From Colwellia sp. MB02u-6 (lineage in GTDB: Bacteria; Pseudomonadota; Gammaproteobacteria; Enterobacterales; Alteromonadaceae): DNA of 64,000 bases. Below are positions 57,719 to 64,000 of the stretch, piece by piece; position 1 is the first letter of the stretch; each line of letters opens with the position of its first letter. The notes under the pieces are model-generated. The model was not told the origin of the DNA and did no database searches. It was given only the letters and a program-made list of their open reading frames with translations. The translations under genes were made by a program, and so were the position numbers. The DNA lies in assembly GCF_014077095.1 (NCBI RefSeq), contig NZ_JACGVG010000025.1, positions 1 to 64,000 on the forward strand. Reading direction: 5' to 3'.

Positions 57719-59023
57719 ATGTTTACATTAAAATCATCATTAACAACCCTAGCGTTACTCGTCAGTACCACCTTGTCTCAGTCAGCATTGGCGCAAACGA
57801 CCGTTATTCATGCGGGCGAATTATTAGTTACTGCCAACAAGACGCCGCTTAAGCAACAAACCTTAGTGATAAGTGATGGTAAAGTTACTGAGCTTAAATC
57901 TGGTTTTGTTGAGATAAGTCGCTTTGCCAAAGACGCAAAATTAATTGATTTATCATCGAGTTTTGTCATGGCTGGCCTGATGGATATGCATGTGCATTTA
58001 CAAGGTGAACTTGGCCCTAATAACGATAGTGAGATAGTTAACTTATCTGATGCAGATATATTAATGAAAAGTGCCTACTTTGCTCATAAAACTTTAATGG
58101 CTGGTTTTACCACCGTACGTGATTTAGGCAGCAGTGCTGAACAAATTTATGCCCTGCGCGATGGTGTCAAGCGTGGTTGGATAACAGGGCCAACTATCAT
58201 TGCTGCTGGTAGCAGTGTCGCGGTGACTGGTGGGCACGGCGATGTTGACGGCATGGCGCCTGATTTGATGGCATTACATACCGCAAAAACTATTTGTGAT
58301 GGCCCTTATGATTGTCGACGAGCGACTCGTCATGCCATTAAGTTTGGTGCTGATGTGATTAAAATCACTTCTACTGGCGGTGTGTTATCCGATACTGATA
58401 CCGGCACGGGTCAGCAAATGGCTGATGATGAATTAAAAGAAGTGGTTGATACGGCGCACTCGCTTGGGCGTAAAGTGGCGAGTCATGCACATGCTGCTGC
58501 TGGTATTAATGCGGCATTACGTGCTGGCGTTGACAGTATTGAACACGGTAGTTATGCCGACCAAGAAAGCATTAAACTCTTTAAAAAAGGTAGTGCTTAT
58601 TTAGTCCCAACATTGATGGCGGGTGATACCGTGGTTAATATGGCGAAAACTACTGACTTTATGTCCCCAGCGATTCGCGTTAAAGCTATTCGTGTCGGTG
58701 GTGACATGATTGAAAACTTCAAACGTTCATATAAAGCGGGTGTGAAAATAGCTTACGGTACAGACAGCGGCGTTTCAAAACATGGTTATAATGCTCGAGA
58801 AGCACAATTAATGTTTGCCGCGGGTATGACTCCACAAGATATTTTAGTTTCTGCGACCATTAATGGCGCCGACTTAATTGGCAAATCAGCAACTTTAGGT
58901 ACATTAGATGTGGGTAAAGTTGCCGATATTATTGCTATGGATGCTAGCCCTTTAAACGATATTAATGAACTACTTGATGTCGATTTTGTGATGAAAGCAG
59001 GTAAGGTAGTTAAACAAAAATAA
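57719..59023 (+). CDS. Secreted amidohydrolase (imidazolonepropionase-like dipeptidase)
   Basis: A 434-residue exported metal-dependent hydrolase. The signal peptide (LTTLALLVSTTLSQSALA) ends before QTTVIHAG. The binuclear-site motifs are complete: HVH in MDMHVHLQ, the carboxylated Lys in DVIKITSTGG, His in ASHAHAAAG and SIEHGSY, and Asp in AYGTDSGV. It resembles the periplasmic Xaa-Pro / Xaa-Arg dipeptidases of this superfamily in Alteromonadales, so peptide use is likely but not certain. A terminator follows. Confidence 0.88.
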   Translation: MFTLKSSLTTLALLVSTTLSQSALAQTTVIHAGELLVTANKTPLKQQTLVISDGKVTELKSGFVEISRFAKDAKLIDLSSSFVMAGLMDMHVHLQGELGPNNDSEIVNLSDADILMKSAYFAHKTLMAGFTTVRDLGSSAEQIYALRDGVKRGWITGPTIIAAGSSVAVTGGHGDVDGMAPDLMALHTAKTICDGPYDCRRATRHAIKFGADVIKITSTGGVLSDTDTGTGQQMADDELKEVVDTAHSLGRKVASHAHAAAGINAALRAGVDSIEHGSYADQESIKLFKKGSAYLVPTLMAGDTVVNMAKTTDFMSPAIRVKAIRVGGDMIENFKRSYKAGVKIAYGTDSGVSKHGYNAREAQLMFAAGMTPQDILVSATINGADLIGKSATLGTLDVGKVADIIAMDASPLNDINELLDVDFVMKAGKVVKQK

Positions 59024-59054
59024 CTTCAATAGCTTTAGATTGGCGTAGTGATGT

Positions 59055-59080
59055 AAAAGGCTGTGTTAAACAGCCTTTTT
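59055..59080. terminator. Bidirectional terminator
   Basis: AAAAGGCTGT-GTTAA-ACAGCCTTTT, a ten-pair stem with T runs on both strands, shared by the amidohydrolase and the convergent DMT transporter. Confidence 0.92.
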
Positions 59081-59086
59081 ATTGCC

Positions 59087-59995
59087 TTATTTCCTTCGCA
59101 GAACCCCAGTAGTTAATGCAACACCAAGCAAAATAATACCGCCGCCCAACAGCATGATTAAGCTGATGGTTTCACCTAAAAATAATGCTCCCCATAGAAT
59201 ACCAAAGGCAGGAATTAAATAGGTTACTGATATCGCTTTTGCTGGGCCAAGTTGTGCGATAAGTCGAAAGAATAAAATATAGGCGACACCGGTACAGATA
59301 ACACCAATCAAAAGCACTGACCAGATGGCATTTGCACTTGGTAACGTTTCAGGGATAAAAAATAAACTCAAGGGTAATAACATTGCGGTAGCGGAAATTT
59401 GGCTACCAGCAGCTAAGGCCAACGGTTTTATTGTGCTGAGATTTTTTTTAGTATAATTAGCTGAAATGCCATAACAAAGTGCGGCTAACATCGCCGCTAA
59501 TGTTGGCAATAATGCATTGTTTTCAAATGATTTATCTGTAAATTCAATGTCGAAATTTAAATTATCTGACACTAATAAATACACCCCAAAAAAGCCAATA
59601 ATCAAGCCAAAAATGGCACTTAGGCTTAACTTATCTTTTAACCAGATGTAGGCGACTATAGCGCTAAACATGGGAGCTGTTGCGTTTAACACTGATGCTG
59701 TTCCCGCCGTTAGCGTTAAGGTGGCAAAACTAAATAGAGTAAAGGGTATTGCGGTATTTAACGCCCCAACTACAAAAATATCTCGCCAACGTCCTTTTAG
59801 TGCATTAGTTTCTTTAAATAAAACTAAGCACATGATCAAGAAGATAGCCGCTATGCCCGTACGTAATGTGGCAAAAACTATCGGACCAAACTCTGGCGAA
59901 CCGACCCGCATAAACATAAATGACGCGCCCCAAATAGCGGCTAATAACAGCAGTTCAATACTGGCTTTATGGTGTAGGGTACTTAGTGTCTTCAA
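59087..59995 (-). CDS. EamA/DMT-family transporter
   Basis: A 302-residue inner-membrane protein with ten predicted helices in two EamA repeats (about 12-140 and 165-297). Typical marks are ELLLLAAIWGASFMFMRVGS in the first helix and PAFGILWGALFLGE near the end of the second repeat. Such proteins export amino acids or metabolites; the substrate is unknown. The ATG at 59995 is preceded by AAGGATAT. Confidence 0.88.
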   Translation of the reverse strand: MKTLSTLHHKASIELLLLAAIWGASFMFMRVGSPEFGPIVFATLRTGIAAIFLIMCLVLFKETNALKGRWRDIFVVGALNTAIPFTLFSFATLTLTAGTASVLNATAPMFSAIVAYIWLKDKLSLSAIFGLIIGFFGVYLLVSDNLNFDIEFTDKSFENNALLPTLAAMLAALCYGISANYTKKNLSTIKPLALAAGSQISATAMLLPLSLFFIPETLPSANAIWSVLLIGVICTGVAYILFFRLIAQLGPAKAISVTYLIPAFGILWGALFLGETISLIMLLGGGIILLGVALTTGVLRRK

Positions 59996-60103
59996 CGAAT
60001 ATCCTTAGATAAAAAGTTATAACTGAGTTTTATTGAGTTTTACATAGTGCTTAATGAATAGTCACGATAATCGGACAGTTATTGTAAATTGACCGCGTTA
60101 AAG

Positions 60104-60841
60104 TTATTCAATGCTCTTTGTTATACTGACAATTTTTTCAATCGCGATAACATTCAAGGTTGCTATGGCTGTCATTTGCCAATTAATATTAAAATCATAC
60201 AAGGTCATACCGTAAATTCTGTCGTCTTTGCTATTTTTTTTATAGGCAGGGCGAGGGTCTTGGCTTAGTACTTGTTCGATAAGGCTTTGCAGTGTTGGGC
60301 AGTGGCCGATGTTGTCGGTTAAGGTAAGGTGTGCTGCGTTGGAAAATATCACGTCAATATTACTGCTGGGTTGTTCTTGAGCATAGCCACCATGGGCATT
60401 TTCGATAATGTCAGCATAAGGGACATAAGGTTTAATATCGACGATTGGCGTACCATCAAGTAAATCTAATTCACTGATATGTAAAATTACCTGTGAAGAC
60501 TGTTGCTCTATTCGGTCAAGTTTAACAACAGACATACCTATAGGGTTAGGTCTAAACGTTGAGCGAGTTGCTAATACGCCAAGCTTCTTATTACCGCCTA
60601 AACGTGGCGGTCGCACTAGCGGCTTCCATCCTTGGGCTTGTGTGCCATGAAAAATAAACAATAACCAAATATGACTAAATTGCTCTAAGCCTCTTACTAA
60701 TTCTGCATTATTAGCCAAACCCGTTAGGCGCAACTGCCCTTGAGCCGCGGTAACAATACCCGGCTGTCTAGGGATGGCAAACTTTTCTTTATAGGGTGAG
60801 TCGATAGTGCCAATAACATTTAAACTAACGCTATCAGTCAT
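60104..60841 (-). CDS. trmO: tRNA (adenine37-N6)-methyltransferase TrmO
   Basis: A 245-residue SAM-dependent enzyme (TsaA/YaeB/VirR fold) that methylates t6A37 of tRNA-Thr. Seen: IGTIDSPYKEKFAIPRQPG at the start, then SHIWLLFIFH, the RSTFRPNPIGMSVVKL core and LDLLDGTPIVDIKPYVPYAD. The C-terminal extension matches E. coli TrmO (DPRPAYKK near 215). The ATG at 60841 is chosen; it overlaps the end of the rcsF-like gene by eight bases. The pair rcsF-trmO is also adjacent in E. coli. Confidence 0.91.
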   Translation of the reverse strand: MTDSVSLNVIGTIDSPYKEKFAIPRQPGIVTAAQGQLRLTGLANNAELVRGLEQFSHIWLLFIFHGTQAQGWKPLVRPPRLGGNKKLGVLATRSTFRPNPIGMSVVKLDRIEQQSSQVILHISELDLLDGTPIVDIKPYVPYADIIENAHGGYAQEQPSSNIDVIFSNAAHLTLTDNIGHCPTLQSLIEQVLSQDPRPAYKKNSKDDRIYGMTLYDFNINWQMTAIATLNVIAIEKIVSITKSIE

Positions 60842-61265
60842 TTTTATCTTGCTCAACCTTATAGGCACGGCCATAGCAAACAGTAGAGGCAAGACAATAT
60901 TTTGCGGCTTCATCTGCTTCTATCATCACACACTGGCTAAAAATGATGGCATTTGCCTGAAGTTTATAGGCTTGGCGTCGTGCTTCTGTGCGGGCATCAA
61001 TTTCATTCGGGACTGCATGATAAGCTTTTTCTTGGCAAGACTCGCCTTCAACCAAACCGAGAAACTTATAGTGACCAGTAAACTCTTTTTCACTTGTCAC
61101 TATTTTTACCCTAGTTGGGGAAAAATAATTTTTGAAATTCTCCCGGTCTAGGTTTGTTGATATGTCATTTGTTTTTGCACAACCTGCAGTCAATAATACC
61201 AGCATTAAGATGATGTTAGTGCTGTATTTAACGAACCTTGGTGTTGTTTTATATTTTTTAAGCAT
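60834..61265 (-). CDS. rcsF: RcsF-like lipoprotein
   Basis: A 143-residue lipoprotein (lipobox LLTAGC, Cys29). The domain carries the RcsF pattern: LGLVEGESCQ, ARTEARRQAYKLQANAIIFSQC, then YCLASTVCYGRA, giving the four cysteines that form two disulfides in RcsF. In E. coli RcsF sits in the outer membrane and activates the Rcs phosphorelay on envelope stress. Its place just before trmO agrees with E. coli gene order and supports the call. Whether this organism has a full Rcs system cannot be seen here. Confidence 0.8.
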   Translation of the reverse strand: MLKKYKTTPRFVKYSTNIILMLVLLTAGCAKTNDISTNLDRENFKNYFSPTRVKIVTSEKEFTGHYKFLGLVEGESCQEKAYHAVPNEIDARTEARRQAYKLQANAIIFSQCVMIEADEAAKYCLASTVCYGRAYKVEQDKND

Positions 61266-61315
61266 TTTTAAACCCGTATTTATTTACGTTGACGTTGATG
61301 TCAAAGCTGAACATC

Positions 61316-63439
61316 CTATTTCACTAAACTCATATCGCCTTTAATCCAATAATTGAACAGTTTATCAATAGTTTTACTTTGTTGCTTCATTGAGATCCAA
61401 TTACGCATAAATAGTTCAAAGCCATGATCATTTTTATTAATCGGGAAAGCCATGTAAAGTGGCGCTAACTCAGGTTTAGGTACTACTACGGTATAGCTTG
61501 GCTTGAGTAAGGTCCAAGCCGAAGATGCTGCCGCGCCAAAAAGCATAGCGTCAATATGGGAAAATTCTGGCTTAAAGAATAACCGCGGTGTTGATATTTC
61601 CCAAGCTTTGCCATGCGTAAATGTTTTAGCAATGGCTTTTTTATAATAAAAGTTTTCAGGGATACCCAAAATGAGATCATCTCGCTGGAGGATATTATCC
61701 CAGTGGGTAAATTCCGCACGCCTTTTATCTTTGACGATAATTGCCAAATTTTGCTCGCTGTAAGGCATAGTTAAGGTAAATCTCATCATGTTATCTGGAA
61801 TAACGGGCACACCTGTGGTGATATCTAGATAACCTGAGCTTAATAATGATTCTGCTTGATGGCGAAATATCTTCACAAACTCAAGGCTAACATTTAAATC
61901 AATGGCGAGCTGGTTCATTATTTCAATATCAAAGCCAACAAGTTTGCCGTTATTGTTATGAAATGAATAAGGCAAATCGTCACGAAAATAACCCACGCGG
62001 ATAAAACCACGTTGTTTTACGCGAGTAAGCACCCCAACAAAGGGCTGAAAAATATCGCTATTTTTCTGAACATCATCCAAATATATGCTATGAACGCTTT
62101 CCATGAGAAAGTCACGTTTTATAAATTTAGCATAGCCTTCGTACTGATAACTGATTGAGCTAAAGGCAAACTTTAAGCTGATGAAGGCAAAAATAGATAA
62201 GAGGGGAATAATGGCTAGATTTCTGATTAAGACTTTTTTCTTGATGCGAAAAGCTTTAGCCATACTTGTTGCAACCAGTAAAGGTAAACAGCTGGCAAAA
62301 GTCACTGAAAGCAGTGCCGATAAACGACCGACAACTAAGTTTTCAGAAACAATAAAAAAATCAAACATTGAATGAGAAACGTTAAATAACTCTAAAAGGT
62401 TTTGCATGGCCAAAGTACTAGTGCCAAACAATTGCGGAATACCCATCACCACTAACTTTACATAATCTTCAAAGCCGATGTAGGCACCAGAGAACCATGC
62501 GGCAAACAAAACAAATAGCAACGACAATAGTTTACCGCCAACCGGTAAACTATAACTAATAGGTACGAGCACATCAGAGACTTTATCCACATTGTCAATA
62601 TCAGGATATTGTGAGGCGATTAACTGTTTGGTTTTTTCAACAATGATCGGTATAACGACAAAAAAACTGCCCGTGGCGAATGCCGTGATCATAGCTTCTC
62701 TTGATGCTTTTAAAATGGCACGATAACCAAAAGGGGTAATAGTGGCGAGCAGGGCAGGAAACATCACAAAGCACAGCAAAAGTGCCAGTACCAAGGCACT
62801 AGCAACATAGATCATTAAGCCATCGAGTTGTGAGGCATCAAGCGTTGCTGCAGCGCGCCAACCAATACAAAAAACACCAACAGGGGCAAAACGCATGACT
62901 AGGTTGCTAATATTACTGACCGACTGTTTTAAGTTGCCTAGCACGGCTAGGGTTTGGCGTTTATTTTTAATTGGCATTAAGCCAATACCAATAAAAACAC
63001 TAAAAAATACCATCGAAGGGATCACCGCATTAGCGAAGGCATTAAAAGGATTAGACGGAATAAATAGTTCAACAAGGTTAAGTTCTTGACTCACTTTTAT
63101 AGTGTTAGCACTATAAAACTCAGCAGTTTGCCAATTAGGAAATGATAATGGCGCCATTAAAATAAAGCATAACATCAGTGCTATTAGCAATATGACCAGT
63201 ATTACGCTGCTTTTAAGCGCAGACTTGGCTTTGCTAGCAGATAAACCGCCAATACCGACCATAAGTGACAAGGCAATATAAGGCAGTGCTGTCATTTGCA
63301 AGAGCATAACAAAGGCATCAGCAAGATGGTTTACCATGGCATATAAGGTTACGCCAAAGCTACCTATGATGAGCCCTATCGCCATGGCAAGCATAATTTG
63401 GCTAGATAAAGAGATTTTACTGAGCTTAACTGTGATCAT
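61316..63439 (-). CDS. Dicarboxylate/amino-acid:cation symporter fused to a solute-binding domain
   Basis: A 707-residue fusion. Residues about 1-420 are a DAACS/GltP-type sodium-coupled symporter with about eight helices, including SYSLPVGGKLLSLLFVLFAA where the hairpin-2 region lies. After another helix (about 400-425, LAIIPLLSIFAFISLKFAF), residues from about 475 form a family 3 solute-binding domain: GFIRVGYFRDDLPYSFHNNN, KLVGFDIEIMNQLAID, then LDITTGVPVIP. The binding lobe should be periplasmic, tethered to its own transporter. Likely ligands are amino acids or dicarboxylates. It is a single frame with no sign of error. Confidence 0.86.
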   Translation of the reverse strand: MITVKLSKISLSSQIMLAMAIGLIIGSFGVTLYAMVNHLADAFVMLLQMTALPYIALSLMVGIGGLSASKAKSALKSSVILVILLIALMLCFILMAPLSFPNWQTAEFYSANTIKVSQELNLVELFIPSNPFNAFANAVIPSMVFFSVFIGIGLMPIKNKRQTLAVLGNLKQSVSNISNLVMRFAPVGVFCIGWRAAATLDASQLDGLMIYVASALVLALLLCFVMFPALLATITPFGYRAILKASREAMITAFATGSFFVVIPIIVEKTKQLIASQYPDIDNVDKVSDVLVPISYSLPVGGKLLSLLFVLFAAWFSGAYIGFEDYVKLVVMGIPQLFGTSTLAMQNLLELFNVSHSMFDFFIVSENLVVGRLSALLSVTFASCLPLLVATSMAKAFRIKKKVLIRNLAIIPLLSIFAFISLKFAFSSISYQYEGYAKFIKRDFLMESVHSIYLDDVQKNSDIFQPFVGVLTRVKQRGFIRVGYFRDDLPYSFHNNNGKLVGFDIEIMNQLAIDLNVSLEFVKIFRHQAESLLSSGYLDITTGVPVIPDNMMRFTLTMPYSEQNLAIIVKDKRRAEFTHWDNILQRDDLILGIPENFYYKKAIAKTFTHGKAWEISTPRLFFKPEFSHIDAMLFGAAASSAWTLLKPSYTVVVPKPELAPLYMAFPINKNDHGFELFMRNWISMKQQSKTIDKLFNYWIKGDMSLVK

Positions 63440-63584
63440 ATTAGCTGATAATTATTTTGTTGCATGATTAATTTGCATAGTTAAAGGGAGTTACTGGCGC
63501 CACTTCAAGCTATAGATTTACTCTTAGGAAACTAAGCGCTAAAACTGCATATTGAGGTGGAACGGGTATGCGATACAAGATATT

Positions 63585-63622
63585 AAAAAGGCAAACCCTT
63601 GTTGATGTTCAAGGTTTGCCTT
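63585..63622 (-). terminator. Rho-independent terminator of metG
   Basis: AAGGCAAACCCTTG and CAAGGTTTGCCTT pair with one bulge around an eight-base loop. On the minus strand it ends in five U residues, 54 bp after the metG stop. Confidence 0.88.
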
Positions 63623-63675
63623 CATTAGTGGTGTTAATTTAATAGCGATTAACGCCTAAAGTAGTGGTTTACCGA

Positions 63676-64000
63676 CTACTTAACACGCATGCCCGCTTGT
63701 GCGCCATCATCTGGACTAAGTATCCATAAGTCTTTACCACCGGGACCTGCGGCTAAAACCATACCTTCTGACATACCAAAGCGCATTTTACGTGGCGCTA
63801 AATTAGCCACCATCACTGTGAGCTTGCCAATTAAATCTTCAGGTTGATAGGCTGATTTTATCCCAGCAAACACTTGGCGTGTTTCACCACCTTCTTGGTC
63901 ATCTAACGATAAAGTCAAACGCAGTAATTTATCTGCTTTTTCGACGTGTTCAGCATTAATTATTTTTACAATACGTAAGTCTATTTTCGCGAAATCATCA
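63676..64000 (-). CDS. metG: Methionyl-tRNA synthetase, C-terminal part (cut by window edge)
   Basis: The last 107 codons of a minus-strand gene that continues past the window. The product is the C-terminal tRNA-binding (Trbp111/EMAP-II-like) domain of Met[13 protein letters not shown] at the edge, then [55 protein letters not shown] and the end [12 protein letters not shown]. This domain dimerises the enzyme and aids tRNA binding. The catalytic part lies outside. Confidence 0.93.
   Translation of the reverse strand, partial: DDFAKIDLRIVKIINAEHVEKADKLLRLTLSLDDQEGGETRQVFAGIKSAYQPEDLIGKLTVMVANLAPRKMRFGMSEGMVLAAGPGGKDLWILSPDDGAQAGMRVK

Noticed and set aside
60807-61151. A 114-codon plus-strand frame opposite rcsF
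   Set aside because: Antisense to a gene with strong motif and context support.

Overview
The window is a chromosomal stretch of an AT-rich marine gammaproteobacterium, most likely of the Colwellia / Thalassotalea group (Alteromonadales). The reasons are a base composition that looks to be below 40 % GC by eye, close matches by memory to YbiT, YdeP, OsmC-YcaO, RhlE, DUF2999, DUF2780 and VF530 proteins of that order, an acrylate-detoxification pair typical of marine bacteria, and a high density of cyclic-di-GMP genes. I see no rRNA, tRNA, CRISPR array, intact insertion sequence or prophage. Family names come from motif recognition alone; no database search was run.

Layout. 1-3.9 kb: a signalling block with a PAS-GGDEF-(degenerate EAL) protein preceded by a 19-bp tandem repeat, a BLUF blue-light sensor and a GAF-EAL protein. 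4.6-9.6 kb: CbpA co-chaperone, ABC-F ATPase YbiT, a 2-oxoglutarate oxygenase and an unknown gene. 9.7-14.1 kb: AcuR/AcuI with a clear operator, then an OsmC-YcaO fusion. 14.2-15 kb: a decayed PAS-GGDEF gene. 15.4-19.7 kb: MtfA peptidase, and an exported catalase-peroxidase KatG divergent from OxyR. 19.9-26.5 kb: a 50-residue orphan, a GIY-YIG-like domain protein, RhlE, DUF2999, a lipoprotein cyclophilin, a secreted metallopeptidase, RDD and SDR proteins. 26.7-30.2 kb: YdeP molybdo-oxidoreductase and a gene graveyard. 30.6-36.8 kb: MFS transporter, a REC-REC-GGDEF regulator lying between inverted copies of a 37-bp repeat, and a chemoreceptor. 36.9-41.3 kb: VF530, DUF2780, an XRE regulator paired with a membrane protein broken by an octanucleotide duplication, and an FGGY kinase. 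41.3-45.8 kb: a porin, imelysin and di-heme oxidoreductase operon behind two Fur-like boxes. 46.1-52.2 kb: a VOC protein and SbcD/SbcC. 52.3-55.3 kb: decayed monooxygenase, esterase and transposase genes around a small ORF and an MBL hydrolase. 55.3-64 kb: GAF-GGDEF, SlyD, a secreted amidohydrolase, a DMT transporter, RcsF-TrmO, a symporter fused to a solute-binding domain, and the 3' end of metG.

How the genes fit together. Three themes recur: c-di-GMP signalling (four apparently intact proteins, two decayed ones, and the BLUF partner); oxidative and electrophile stress (OxyR-KatG, AcuR-AcuI, OsmC-YcaO); and iron or redox acquisition at the envelope (porin-imelysin-DHOR). Between genes the region is rich in short tandem and inverted repeats and in gene remnants, which suggests continuing small-scale rearrangement. 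I found no multi-gene defence or biosynthetic system that I would call new. The observations I rate highest are the start-codon-duplicating repeat at 1-76, the octanucleotide frameshift at 39331-39354, the inverted 37-bp repeat pair, the Fur-like sites at 45.7-45.8 kb and the symporter-binding-protein fusion.
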